The translations under genes and the position numbers were made by a program. 64,000 nucleotides of DNA from a virus: IMG/VR virus record IMGVR_UViG_3300036770_004732, positions 1 through 64,000 of that record; one strand, given 5' to 3'. Below, one piece after another: positions 14,192-23,741 of this stretch. Below the pieces are notes generated by a model. It searched no databases. It worked only from the letters and a program-made list of their open reading frames with translations, and had not been told where the DNA came from. Within the stretch, counting starts at the first letter, position 1. The number at the start of each line of letters is the position of its first letter.

Positions 14192-17100
14192 TTACTTTTT
14201 TAATTCTTGTATTTCTCTTTTTAATTCATCAACTTCACCTTTCAATTCTTTAATTGCTTCAATTAATAATGGAACTAATTTTTCATATTTAACAGTTAAG
14301 TATTCGGAATTTATAGGTGCTTGAGCAACTGCTTCGGGTAAAACTTTTTCAACATCTTGTGCAAATACACCAACATGATTTATTGTTGTATTATAACCAA
14401 GAGAACCAGCAAGATCATTTAAATTATATGTAAATCCACTTAATTCCAAAACTTTTTTAAGAGGATTGTCAATAAATTTAATGTTTGTTTTGAGTCTTTT
14501 ATCTGATGCAAATGCGATTACATCCCCATAACAAGTAAGAGAAATATTACTTGGGTTTGCACCAAATGAAGAAGCTCCTCCAATGCCTCTCATAACTAGA
14601 GTATTTGCAAGTCCACCACCAGCATTATCCCCATTTGCAGTTGCATTTATTGAGGTTTGAAGAGTTGGTGTGGCAAAAAAAGTAGCATTTACCTGTCCAG
14701 TAAAATAAACTGAAGTTGTTTCTGGTATTGTAATAGATTGAGTCGAACTATTATTAAAAGTAGTTGTATTACCTGCATATGAAACGGAAAAACTATGTTG
14801 CAATGTTCCCCTAAGTTGAGAAGCACTGACATATTGACCAGCACCACTAACAGTCAAATTTCCAGATGAAAGATTTACATTACCACTAAAACTTCCTCCA
14901 GTACATTGAATAATATCATTTAATGTAAGTTTTCCTGTAGATGCAATTACAGCATTACCATTAGCTGCAGAAATTGTACCTCCATTAGTGTTTAATTGAA
15001 GTGTTGTAGATCCCCCAACACTATTTCTAAATGACAATGATTTTGAAGATCCTTCAAGTACGACATTATCTCTAAATGAAGATGTTCCTGTTACAGTTAA
15101 ATTATCATTAATTGTAGTTGTTCCGCCAGTGGAATCAATCGTTAAATTACCACTCGAAGTATCAATTGTATTATCATCAGTAATTCCAATTCGAATATTA
15201 TCAATTGTTGCACCAGCATTTGCATCTAAAAGAGCATTAACCGTTAGAGTTCCATCAATAGTTGTAGAATCAAGAGTTGTAGTTCCAATGACATTTAGTC
15301 CACCATTTAATGTTGAAAATCCAAATACTTGAAGATTTCCCTTAGCCGATATATAAGTTTCCGCACTGATATATCCATTTACATATAGATCATCTTGAAT
15401 CAATGTTAAACCATCGACGGAATTAAGTGTCAACGTTCCACTAGTAGTGTCAATTGTATTATCGTTTGCAACACCAATTCTTATATTTCCAACAAAAGAT
15501 TCACTAAAAGGAAGACTTTGAGTTCCCAAATAGGCTCCATATTGTTCATCAGGTACAATACCAGTACCAGTCTTTACTTCACCTACAATTTCAACTTTGG
15601 CGCGGAAGTATGAATCATCACCAACACCTATACCACCTTTAGAAACAATCGACCCACTATTTTCATTAACTGCCTTATCGCGGAAAGTAACTCTAAGTTG
15701 ACCATTTAATGTAGTTTTTCCTTTGACCCTCAAAGAACGAGTCATTGTAACAGGACCATCAAATTGGGAAAGAACGAATCCAGATGTTCCACCCTCAACA
15801 AGGATTCTTTCTCTTACAGTTACTTCATCAAAAGCAACACTTAATTTTGAAGGATCTTGTCCAGTAATTGTTGGTTTTGGAATATCATAAGAAATTGTTT
15901 GTCCACTAGAAGCAGATACCTTTGTATTACCATTAAATGTATCACCTCTATTGTTCATACCAGTGTAAATTACGGCACCAGCAGATCTTTCTTGTGCTTG
16001 AACAAGGAAATCTTCTCTTTCAGAAAGAGATTTAAATTGAACCTGCGGAAGAGCAGTTGAATAGTTTCCTGGGCCGTAACCAAGATATTCAAATGTATGA
16101 CCAGATGCACGAATAATTGAAGGTCTTCTAAACTCAATTGGAACTACTTCAATTTTTTTAACAATAGAATTAATTGGATGATTTCCTTGACGAGTACCTG
16201 CATAACCACGGAACACTTGAATTGATGTATCTGAAGGAGATGCACTAATTCTCATGATTTCGTCATTGACCTGAACGAAATCTCCAAGTTTCAATCTCTT
16301 TGAAGTTGATATACCAGTTAAACATTGAATATTCAATGTTCCCGTATCGCCAGCATTAATTGCCGAAGTCAGTTTAAATGTTTCACCACCATAGAATGGT
16401 ACAGTTCTCGATGAATAACTTTCAGTTCTAATATCCGAAATTCCTTGATTAGATGATAAACCGTGCTTTAGAATATAACCGTTTTCAGCAGAACTTGGTA
16501 AATTTGATTCAGTTCTTACTGCAAATGAAGTTGTACTTAAAACATCTTTAATTACATAATCACCAAGATTTAAATTGGAAGAATTGATGACTCTAAATTT
16601 ATTTCCAACACTTAATCCATGAGAATCGTATGTTGTAAAAGTAATAATTCCTACTGTAACTGCAGTTTCTCCATCAATAATTGTTTGAGAAACTCCATAT
16701 TCTGTGGATTGAATCTTAACTGATTGACCAACAACGAATGCATACTGACCAGCAGAAATAAGAGGATCAGTTGAATGCTTATTAATACCAATTGTATTGA
16801 CACCTACAGAATTAATTCTATAGTATCCATCTTCAGTAAATCCATTACCAGTAATTTGAACAACATCACCAATGTATGTTGTAATGCCAGAAGTTGCTAA
16901 TGTAATATAAGCATCAGAAGATCCACCAATATCAGCAATGTCAAAGTATAATTGATCTCCATTTTTATAACCAGATCCTTTGTTCATAATTTCAAAGGAT
17001 GTGATTGATCCACCAGAAACTACAACCTTTGCAGTTGCACCAGACCATGTTTCTAATGCTAATGCTGAATCATTTGTATGTAATTTTACATTATAATAAG

Positions 17101-20100
17101 TTCCATTATTTCTTCCCCCACTACCAGCGACTAATGTTCCATTTACAACTCCACCTAGTCCATGATTTTGAGTAAATGTAAGTGTTGCGGTTGGTTGTTG
17201 TGTTGCAGAAACACTTTGAATTTGCAATCCCTTACCAAATTCCTTACAGAAAATATCAACTGTTTCTCTTGTAATACTCTTTTTAAGATCATTTGTTACA
17301 ACATCACCAATAGGTGCTCTCTTCGCATAAGTCTTTGCAGATTTTGGATTTGAATCAATGTTGTCTCTATCTAACTGTGGATAAAGATCTACTGGTGTTT
17401 GAGTAAACTTATAATCTGTAAATGTATTTGCTGGAGCATAATTTGCATTTAAAATATAAAGATGATAAATTCCATCTCTTTCATCTTTAATGTAATCTGA
17501 AATTACATCATTTCTGTAAATGTATAAATTTGACTTAATATCATTTTTTTCTATTCTTGGAAGTTCATCAACCGTTCTTGTATTTGTGTCATTTTGAAAA
17601 GTACCTGGAATATGAACCAAACCTGCAATATCAGTAGTAGAATACTGAAATTGCATATCATTTACGATAGTTGTAACTGTAAATGATCCATTAAATCCAC
17701 GATTAAATTCTCCTGTAGTTGTTTCACTACTATCTTTTATATCTCTAACAATTACAATGTCACCAACTTTTAATTTATGTGGTGTTTCGGTTGTAATTGT
17801 TACTGTTGCTCCTGCTAAAGAACAATCTACAATGAATTTTTGATTTCTTTTATATCTTGTATCATTTAAAGATAAAGTAGATTTTAAGGATCCAAATATT
17901 TCAGTATCATTGAGTGCTCCAGTATAACTAGAATCTTGCATAATAAATCCAATTTCTGGATTTTTTGCATTAACAGATTCTTTTGGAATTACTACTCTTA
18001 ACTTATAAACTTTTTCATCAAGTCCTCTTTCATCTGCATTTCTTGTTACAAATGCTAAATCTGTTGATTCTGAGAATTTATTTTCATCATCTGGATCATA
18101 ACCAATTCCAGAGTCTAAGAAAGAATTGTAAATTTCATTTCCAGACCCAACATTAATATACCATTGAGAATTTGAATTATCCCATTGTATTGGGGAACCA
18201 ATATCACCAGCGTCTTTATCAGATACTCTACTGTTTATAATAATGTCGGAGTTTGGATCGCCACCATATGTTTGAACTGATTCATTTAAGAATGCATAAG
18301 TAAATGATGCTGCGATTTTAATTTGTTGAGAATTTAATGTGTTATCAATTTCATTGGTAATTGCATAATAAACAATATGTTCAGTTAAATTTTCTGGGAG
18401 ATCACCTTTTTTACTTTGAATAATAATTTTTTCACCTGTTTTTAAATTATGACTTCCAATTGTGAATATATTTCCATTAATAAATGATACAGTATAACTC
18501 TTTTCATTTCTTGATGTTTGATCATTTTTACCGGTCATGTAAATGTCGGCTTCATAATCAATACCTAAAAATCTAATAAAAAGTTTATCATTTACCTTTG
18601 CACCAATACGGTAACCTTGAGTTACTGAAACAGGTGTTGCACTTTCTGAGGTAAATCCATATAAGTATAACTTCTGGGAATTTCCTATTGTTCTTGTTTT
18701 AACTACATCCAATGATAACCATTCAATTTCATCACTAATTGAGGTATCAATGTCTCTTGGTGCAACAATTGATGTAATATAAGCATGATCATCTTTTTCA
18801 AATGCTTCTGCTTTATAGGTAGAAGACTTTAATGCAATTTGGCCAAAGTTTGAGTTTGAGTTTGTAATCGATGCGTCTGCACCAGAGTTAGCATCAAAAT
18901 GGTATGTAAAACCGATTGCAAAAACAGAAACGATTTGAATAAATGAATCGTTAGAAATTTTAATATGACTTGATTCCCAATCAGGTCTGTAAACTGCATC
19001 TTGATCTAAGTGATATACTTTTTCAGTATTGGTTTGTGATGCACCTAGTGGTAATGCAGATCCATAAACTGGTGTATATGATACTGAATCGTATGTTCTT
19101 GTTACTTTATTATATTTTACAAATGCACGATCATCTTTTTGAAGAGAAACTGCAGTGAATTGTGCAACAACCATTGAACGGAATCCAGATGCTTTTGCAC
19201 CATCTGCGTGCATTCCATTCATACCCCAAACCGATCTCAATGAAATATTGAACACATATGGAGAAGCACCACCGACTGTATCGGTTTCAACAGTAACGTT
19301 TGCATCGTTTAGTTGAGGAGTTGCATTTAAGTTTGGTGGAAAAGTTGGTAAAAGATAAGTAAATTGCGTTTCACTTAAAACATCTTGAACAAATGTTGAT
19401 ACATTATATTCCGATGCAGAAACTCCACGAATTTTAATAGGTGTACCAAAGTTTAAACCATGAGATACATCAGTAGTTACAGTAATTCTATTAGATGCTG
19501 TTGTACCATTTCCCGAGAAAATATTTGTAATAGTGATTGGATCGGATCTAAATGATCCAACAATTTCCCATTCTGGAGCTCTTTTTGCAAAAGATGTTGA
19601 CGATTGTGGAAACTTAGATGCATTTTCAATTTCTCTATATGAATTATATGCATTACTGACCTTACTGTAATACATGTCAAGATCAGTAAGTTCACCATAT
19701 GAAGTTCTATTAACACTATTAACACCATCACAATATTCAAAACAAGTTAGTTTGTGGTGGCTAAATCTTGGTGTTGAACTGAATTCAGAACTAAAATCTC
19801 TTGGATTTGTATAAACTAATCCAGTATCGTCCCCATCAAATAATGAGAATTGCCAAAAATAACAAGCACCAGTAATTCTAAAAATTGCAGAATTTGGTAC
19901 ATTTGAATCTGTTGGATTAGGAACATATTTTGGTCTTAATTTTGTTTTTCTTAAATCTAATCCAACAATAGAAGTTCCTCTTGGAACTACAACACCACCA
20001 TAAACACTATTAAATTTATATAAAATATTATCTTCTTGAGTTAAATCAAAAATAGAATCCAGTTCTAATGATAATGTAGTTTGGGCGGGAGTTCCTATGC

Positions 20101-20410
20101 CACCATCAATAGGAGTAACTCTTGCTACGTTATTATTATCCGCATAAATTGCATAACCAGGTCTATTATCAATGACATGCTCCCCAGGAAATAATAAAAT
20201 AGTTGTTTTTTCTGTTAAATCGTTATTATTTCCTCTTAAATATGAAAATCTTGCCGCCTCTAAAAGTGCTCTTTGAACAGTTTTAAAGGGTTGTGCAAGA
20301 GAATTTCCTTCATTAGTGATAGAATCAGTAGAATCCAAATCACTTGGATTTACATAAAGAATACGTCCTTCTGTATTTTTTATAAATTGATCAAGCTTGT
20401 TGAGTGGCAT
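14192..20410 (-). CDS. giant tail fibre with C-terminal S74 chaperone domain (2072 aa)
   Basis: The N-terminus (MPLNKLDQFIKNTEGRILYV) leads into a beta-helix-like region (FKTVQRALLEAARFSYLRG, TTILLFPGEHVID). Long beta-rich stem repeats follow, with ITTYIGD and FTTYDSHGLSVG-type motifs. The C-terminal 104 residues are an intramolecular chaperone of the peptidase S74 type: SDKRLK at 1969-1974 gives the Ser-x4-Lys autocleavage dyad, GVFAQDVEKVLPEAV is the family signature, and a coiled coil (LKGEVDELKREIQELKK) ends the chain. After trimerisation the chaperone should cut itself off. Preceded by CATAAATA at 20443-20450. Confidence 0.85.
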   Translation of the reverse strand: MPLNKLDQFIKNTEGRILYVNPSDLDSTDSITNEGNSLAQPFKTVQRALLEAARFSYLRGNNNDLTEKTTILLFPGEHVIDNRPGYAIYADNNNVARVTPIDGGIGTPAQTTLSLELDSIFDLTQEDNILYKFNSVYGGVVVPRGTSIVGLDLRKTKLRPKYVPNPTDSNVPNSAIFRITGACYFWQFSLFDGDDTGLVYTNPRDFSSEFSSTPRFSHHKLTCFEYCDGVNSVNRTSYGELTDLDMYYSKVSNAYNSYREIENASKFPQSSTSFAKRAPEWEIVGSFRSDPITITNIFSGNGTTASNRITVTTDVSHGLNFGTPIKIRGVSASEYNVSTFVQDVLSETQFTYLLPTFPPNLNATPQLNDANVTVETDTVGGASPYVFNISLRSVWGMNGMHADGAKASGFRSMVVAQFTAVSLQKDDRAFVKYNKVTRTYDSVSYTPVYGSALPLGASQTNTEKVYHLDQDAVYRPDWESSHIKISNDSFIQIVSVFAIGFTYHFDANSGADASITNSNSNFGQIALKSSTYKAEAFEKDDHAYITSIVAPRDIDTSISDEIEWLSLDVVKTRTIGNSQKLYLYGFTSESATPVSVTQGYRIGAKVNDKLFIRFLGIDYEADIYMTGKNDQTSRNEKSYTVSFINGNIFTIGSHNLKTGEKIIIQSKKGDLPENLTEHIVYYAITNEIDNTLNSQQIKIAASFTYAFLNESVQTYGGDPNSDIIINSRVSDKDAGDIGSPIQWDNSNSQWYINVGSGNEIYNSFLDSGIGYDPDDENKFSESTDLAFVTRNADERGLDEKVYKLRVVIPKESVNAKNPEIGFIMQDSSYTGALNDTEIFGSLKSTLSLNDTRYKRNQKFIVDCSLAGATVTITTETPHKLKVGDIVIVRDIKDSSETTTGEFNRGFNGSFTVTTIVNDMQFQYSTTDIAGLVHIPGTFQNDTNTRTVDELPRIEKNDIKSNLYIYRNDVISDYIKDERDGIYHLYILNANYAPANTFTDYKFTQTPVDLYPQLDRDNIDSNPKSAKTYAKRAPIGDVVTNDLKKSITRETVDIFCKEFGKGLQIQSVSATQQPTATLTFTQNHGLGGVVNGTLVAGSGGRNNGTYYNVKLHTNDSALALETWSGATAKVVVSGGSITSFEIMNKGSGYKNGDQLYFDIADIGGSSDAYITLATSGITTYIGDVVQITGNGFTEDGYYRINSVGVNTIGINKHSTDPLISAGQYAFVVGQSVKIQSTEYGVSQTIIDGETAVTVGIITFTTYDSHGLSVGNKFRVINSSNLNLGDYVIKDVLSTTSFAVRTESNLPSSAENGYILKHGLSSNQGISDIRTESYSSRTVPFYGGETFKLTSAINAGDTGTLNIQCLTGISTSKRLKLGDFVQVNDEIMRISASPSDTSIQVFRGYAGTRQGNHPINSIVKKIEVVPIEFRRPSIIRASGHTFEYLGYGPGNYSTALPQVQFKSLSEREDFLVQAQERSAGAVIYTGMNNRGDTFNGNTKVSASSGQTISYDIPKPTITGQDPSKLSVAFDEVTVRERILVEGGTSGFVLSQFDGPVTMTRSLRVKGKTTLNGQLRVTFRDKAVNENSGSIVSKGGIGVGDDSYFRAKVEIVGEVKTGTGIVPDEQYGAYLGTQSLPFSESFVGNIRIGVANDNTIDTTSGTLTLNSVDGLTLIQDDLYVNGYISAETYISAKGNLQVFGFSTLNGGLNVIGTTTLDSTTIDGTLTVNALLDANAGATIDNIRIGITDDNTIDTSSGNLTIDSTGGTTTINDNLTVTGTSSFRDNVVLEGSSKSLSFRNSVGGSTTLQLNTNGGTISAANGNAVIASTGKLTLNDIIQCTGGSFSGNVNLSSGNLTVSGAGQYVSASQLRGTLQHSFSVSYAGNTTTFNNSSTQSITIPETTSVYFTGQVNATFFATPTLQTSINATANGDNAGGGLANTLVMRGIGGASSFGANPSNISLTCYGDVIAFASDKRLKTNIKFIDNPLKKVLELSGFTYNLNDLAGSLGYNTTINHVGVFAQDVEKVLPEAVAQAPINSEYLTVKYEKLVPLLIEAIKELKGEVDELKREIQELKK

Positions 20411-20442
20411 TTTATTATATTTGACTAAATATTTCTATGTTT

Positions 20443-20450
20443 TATTTATG
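20443..20450 (-). promoter_or_regulatory. T4-type late promoter (CATAAATA)
   Basis: CATAAATA on the minus strand, 33 bp before the fibre start at 20410, overlaps the stop codon of the small upstream gene. It fits the NATAAATA late consensus. Confidence 0.6.
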
Positions 20451-20766
20451 AGGACAAATCTTCCTCATCATAGAAATAATCAGCATCATCTGGCATATCT
20501 TCTGGATTCTCTAAGTCCACAGAAAAAAGGCACGGATGTACTTGTTCGTCAATTAAATAAAAAGAAGTTTTGTATAAATCATCTGGTTCAAAAGTTCTTT
20601 GTTTATCTGCTTCTCTACAAAGATCTAAATCGTATAAATGCCCATCAGGTAATTCATCAAAAGTAAAGGGAAGATGATTTATGAAATACATTTTCACAAT
20701 CATACTACCATTATTGTACCAACAATATGCAGAATCAATACGATAAGACATAGGATTTATTCCCAT
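20446..20766 (-). CDS. hypothetical acidic protein (106 aa)
   Basis: Begins MGINPMSYRIDSAYCWYNNG; an alternative start at 20751 (MSYRID) is equally possible since neither has a clear Shine-Dalgarno. The first half is beta and aromatic (SMIVKMYFINHLPFTFDELP). The C-terminus is strongly acidic (DMPDDADYFYDEEDLSS). It belongs to a small early islet (20.4-21.2 kb) inserted between fibre genes. Unknown function. Confidence 0.62.
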   Translation of the reverse strand: MGINPMSYRIDSAYCWYNNGSMIVKMYFINHLPFTFDELPDGHLYDLDLCREADKQRTFEPDDLYKTSFYLIDEQVHPCLFSVDLENPEDMPDDADYFYDEEDLSS

Positions 20767-20788
20767 ATCTAATATTTATTTTTTAAAT

Positions 20789-20838
20789 GAAAGTGATGAG
20801 AATCGAACCCATAAAACTCACCAATTGAGTTCACTTTT
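20789..20838 (-). pseudogene. tRNA-like remnant lacking the anticodon arm
   Basis: Reading the minus strand: acceptor strand AAAAGTG, D arm ACTC-AATTGGT-GAGT, only TTT where the anticodon and variable arms should be, T arm ATGGG-TTCGATT-CTCAT, and the closing acceptor strand CACTTTC. Six of seven acceptor pairs, four D pairs and five T pairs form. No CCA is encoded. Total 50 nt. It cannot decode, so a decayed tRNA or a tRNA-like RNA element are the options. Confidence 0.6.
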
Positions 20839-20842
20839 TGTT

Positions 20843-21016
20843 TTATGAAGCTTCGTTATTTAATTCGACATAAATTTTCATCAATTCATCATCTGCAGGA
20901 ATCATAACTGTTGCTTGTCCATCAGAATTCATAATTCCAATGTGCTCACCCTTTTCCACACGTTCGATTAATTCATCAAAAAGCTCTTGAAATTCTTCTG
21001 TTGTAAAAATTTCCAT
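20843..21016 (-). CDS. Phd/YefM-like antitoxin homolog (57 aa)
   Basis: Begins MEIFTTEEFQELFDELIERV and continues GEHIGIMNSDGQATVMIPAD. The layout of N-terminal helix, the GE-x-IGIMNSDGQATVMIP beta-hairpin and a C-terminal helix (DDELMKIYVELN) matches the DNA-binding fold of Phd/YefM antitoxins, where the hairpin normally reads 'pvxItxxGkpvavLvp'. No toxin gene lies next to it. It could counter a host toxin or act as a transcription regulator. It lies 2 nt after the upstream gene. Confidence 0.6.
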   Translation of the reverse strand: MEIFTTEEFQELFDELIERVEKGEHIGIMNSDGQATVMIPADDELMKIYVELNNEAS

Positions 21017-21018
21017 GA

Positions 21019-21213
21019 TCAAAAGGGATTTGAATAAACCAGTGTGTCTTCATCAAGTTTATTTCTAACAATTTCTAATACGTTCATGAATTGGTCTACA
21101 GTTTCACATTCCACAATTCGTTCGTCACCTTCATTTGAATAAAGGTAAAATTTTCGAGAAAGTGTATCGACCACGCAACGAGTCAGAAATTCTTCAGTGT
21201 TAGAGGGCATCAT
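21019..21213 (-). CDS. hypothetical early protein (64 aa)
   Basis: Begins MMPSNTEEFLTRCVVDTLSR (a second ATG one codon later is equally possible). Strands RKFYLYSNEGDERIVECETV precede a helix FMNVLEIVRNKLD. It is the first gene behind the near-perfect promoter at 21233-21261 and precedes the antitoxin-like gene. Function unknown. Confidence 0.65.
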   Translation of the reverse strand: MMPSNTEEFLTRCVVDTLSRKFYLYSNEGDERIVECETVDQFMNVLEIVRNKLDEDTLVYSNPF

Positions 21214-21232
21214 GATTTTTCAGTTCCCACAC

Positions 21233-21261
21233 ACTATAGGACACTTTGGTTCTGCTGTCAA
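21233..21261 (-). promoter_or_regulatory. sigma70 promoter, TTGACA-17-TATAGT
   Basis: Consensus -35 TTGACA (21256-21261), a 17-bp spacer and TATAGT (21233-21238) on the minus strand. It drives the early islet (antitoxin-like gene and neighbours) lying between late fibre genes. Confidence 0.8.
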
Positions 21262-21272
21262 CCTTTAAGCAC

Positions 21273-23366
21273 CTATCCACTAATTTTTTCTATTTTTGAA
21301 TGCAATTCTTTAATACATTCTATTAATGCTGCAACTAATCCACTATAATTGACTGTTTTTTTGTTATCTGTAGTGAAAACAAGTTCTGGAAATATTTTTT
21401 CAACATCTTGTGCTAGCACACCCATTGATGGATTATTAGTATCTTTCCAGTTAAAAGTTATACCTCTGAGTTGATTAATTTTTTCGATTGGATTTTCAAT
21501 ACTTTTTATATTATATTTTAAATTTTCGTCAGATGATGAGGTAAAATCAACTGCAGTTATATATCCAGTAGAAGGATTAAATGTTAATTTAGATGTTGTT
21601 ATTCCGATTGAAGTAGAAAGTCCAACATTAGTCGCATATGTGAGATAATATTCGGAATTGGTTGAAGAATCATCATATATTAATATTTCATTTGAACCTT
21701 GAAGACCTTGAGTACCCTGAAAATTACTTAAAGGTCCTTGAAGACCTTGAAGACCTTGAAAATTGCTTAAAGATCCCTGAAGTCCTTGAAGACCTTGAAG
21801 ACCTTGAGTACCCTGAAGACCTTGAGTACCCTGAAAATTACTTAAAGATCCTTGAAGACCTTGAAGACCCTGAAGACCCTGAAGACCTTGAGTACCCTGA
21901 AGACCTTGAGTACCCTGAAGTCCTTGAGTTCCCTGAAAATTACTTAAAGATCCTTGAAGACCTTGAAGACCCTGAAGACCCTGAAGACCCTGAAGACCCT
22001 GAAGACCTTGAAGACCTTGAGTGCCTTGAAGTCCTTGAGTACCTTGAAAATTACTTAAAGCACCTTGTATTCCCCTAACATAATTTCCTAAATCATAAAC
22101 AATAGCATCAATAACATCACCTACACTTGCACCATCTACTAAATTTACATAAATGCCATCAGTTGCAACGTATTCTGATGGTGTTAAATGTGATCCATTC
22201 AAATAAATTTCAATAAAGTCTTCAGTATACCAAACATCTCCACTTGCACTAAATTGAGTTTGTCCCTCAGTAGAGGTAAAAGTATACGTAGTTATTGTGG
22301 ATGCGTAAGTTGGTTCTGCCGCTAATCCTTGAATACCTTGAATACCTTGAAGTCCTTGAACACCTTGAAGTCCTTGAACACCTTGAACACCTTGAGTACC
22401 CTGAAAATCACTTAAAGAACCTTGAAGTCCTTGTCTCCCTTGAGTACCTTGTGTTCCTTGAGCACCTTGTGTTCCTTGAAAATTACTTAAAGAACCTTGA
22501 AGTCCTTGTGTCCCTTGAGCACCTTGAACACCTTGAGTTCCTTGAAGACCTTGAGTTCCTTGAAGACCTTGAGTTCCTTGAGTTCCTTGAGCACCTTGAA
22601 GACCTTGAAGACCTTGAGTACCTTGAAGACCTTGAAGTCCTTGAGTGCCCTGAAAATTACTTAAAGAACCTTGAAGACCTTGAAGACCTTGAGTACCCTG
22701 AAGACCTTGAAGACCTTGAAGACCTTGCGTACCTTGAAGACCTTGAAGACCTTGAAGACCTTGAATTCCTTGAAGTCCTTGAGTGCCCTGAAAATTACTT
22801 AAAGATCCTTGAGCACCTTGAAGACCTTGAGCACCTTGAAGACCTTGAGCACCTTGAAGACCTTGAGCACCTTGAAGACCTTGAGCACCTTGAAGACCTT
22901 GAGTACCCTGAAAATTACTTAAAGAACCTTGAAGACCTTGGAGACCTTGAGTACCTTGAAGACCTTGAGCACCTTGAAGACCTTGAGCACCTTGAAGACC
23001 TTGAGTTCCTTGAAGACCTTGAGTTCCTTGAGCACCTTGAAGACCTTGAGTACCTTGAAAATTACCTAAAGAACCTTGTGTTCCTTGAAAATTACTTAAA
23101 GCGCCTTGAACACCCTGAGAACCATCTTGTCCAGAACCCTGTTGATCAGTTGATTTAATCCAATATCTACTTCCAAGATACCCATCAACAGAAATTAAAA
23201 CATACTGTTCTCCTTCTGGAACAGGTTTTACTCCAACAGATGATACTCCAACTATAGGATCACCTAAATCTGGTTCGGCTTGCTCTAAACCAAGAAACTC
23301 ATATCTATCTGAGGTTATTCCTGTCTGATCAAATTTTTTTACTCTTCCAGAATTATATTTTCCCAT
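21273..23366 (-). CDS. collagen-like fibre protein with S74 chaperone (697 aa)
   Basis: The N-terminal about 80 residues ([20 protein letters not shown]) form an attachment head. Two collagen-like blocks of Gly-X-Gln triplets (GLQ, GTQ, GAQ) follow, encoded at about 23120-22320 and 22075-21690. They are separated by a small beta domain ([20 protein letters not shown]...) and broken at intervals by LSNFQ. The C-terminal 86 residues are an S74-type chaperone: SDENLK at 612-617 provides Ser-x4-Lys, and [15 protein letters not shown] is the family signature. Predicted to be a trimeric triple-helical fibre whose chaperone is removed by autocleavage. Confidence 0.85.
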   Translation of the reverse strand: MGKYNSGRVKKFDQTGITSDRYEFLGLEQAEPDLGDPIVGVSSVGVKPVPEGEQYVLISVDGYLGSRYWIKSTDQQGSGQDGSQGVQGALSNFQGTQGSLGNFQGTQGLQGAQGTQGLQGTQGLQGAQGLQGAQGLQGTQGLQGLQGSLSNFQGTQGLQGAQGLQGAQGLQGAQGLQGAQGLQGAQGSLSNFQGTQGLQGIQGLQGLQGLQGTQGLQGLQGLQGTQGLQGLQGSLSNFQGTQGLQGLQGTQGLQGLQGAQGTQGTQGLQGTQGLQGTQGVQGAQGTQGLQGSLSNFQGTQGAQGTQGTQGRQGLQGSLSDFQGTQGVQGVQGLQGVQGLQGIQGIQGLAAEPTYASTITTYTFTSTEGQTQFSASGDVWYTEDFIEIYLNGSHLTPSEYVATDGIYVNLVDGASVGDVIDAIVYDLGNYVRGIQGALSNFQGTQGLQGTQGLQGLQGLQGLQGLQGLQGLQGSLSNFQGTQGLQGTQGLQGTQGLQGLQGLQGLQGSLSNFQGTQGLQGTQGLQGLQGLQGSLSNFQGLQGLQGPLSNFQGTQGLQGSNEILIYDDSSTNSEYYLTYATNVGLSTSIGITTSKLTFNPSTGYITAVDFTSSSDENLKYNIKSIENPIEKINQLRGITFNWKDTNNPSMGVLAQDVEKIFPELVFTTDNKKTVNYSGLVAALIECIKELHSKIEKISG
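21690..23120. repeat. collagen-coding minisatellite (shorter fibre)
   Basis: Nine-base units (variants of CTTGAAGAC on the plus strand) repeat over two blocks, about 21690-22075 and 22320-23120, encoding Gly-X-Gln triplets. Long perfect runs make replication slippage and length variation likely. Confidence 0.9.
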
Positions 23367-23376
23367 ATCACTTTAA

Positions 23377-23739
23377 TTATTGTTTTGCTGTTTCAAGCAC
23401 ACTTAAAATTAGAGACAAGACACCATTTTCGTTACTTTGAATTTTAATGATATCACTAGTTTCTAAAGCCAGTCTTCCATCAGAAACTAAATTATAACTA
23501 TCATTAGGCGGAACTGGTACTGAATTTGCAATTTTATAATCTATGTTTGGTGTTTCTCTTGGTCTAGAATGAAATGCAGTTACAGTATATGTACTAGACG
23601 CTGCTCCAGAAGATACATTAACTACCTGAGACAAAATAACAATTGAAGAAACACCAATGGGACAAGTATAAATTCCCACATTGTCTGTAGTAATTCCAAC
23701 TCTAATAGTTCTGAATTTATTAAGTGCAACTGCTGCCAT
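23377..23739 (-). CDS. hypothetical virion-associated protein (120 aa)
   Basis: Begins MAAVALNKFRTIRVGITTDN, wholly beta-stranded (VSSIVILSQVVNVSSGAAS, TYTVTAFHSRPRET). It lies 10 nt before the 697-residue fibre gene and 2 nt after the 2059-residue fibre, so it is co-transcribed with them. It is probably a small beta-sandwich such as a fibre connector or decoration protein, judging from position and composition only. Confidence 0.68.
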   Translation of the reverse strand: MAAVALNKFRTIRVGITTDNVGIYTCPIGVSSIVILSQVVNVSSGAASSTYTVTAFHSRPRETPNIDYKIANSVPVPPNDSYNLVSDGRLALETSDIIKIQSNENGVLSLILSVLETAKQ

Positions 23740-23741
23740 TA

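Noticed and set aside
22295-23158. 287-codon plus-strand frame with similar LEDLEHLED repeats
   Set aside because: Antisense to the collagen tract of the 697-aa fibre; same compositional artefact.
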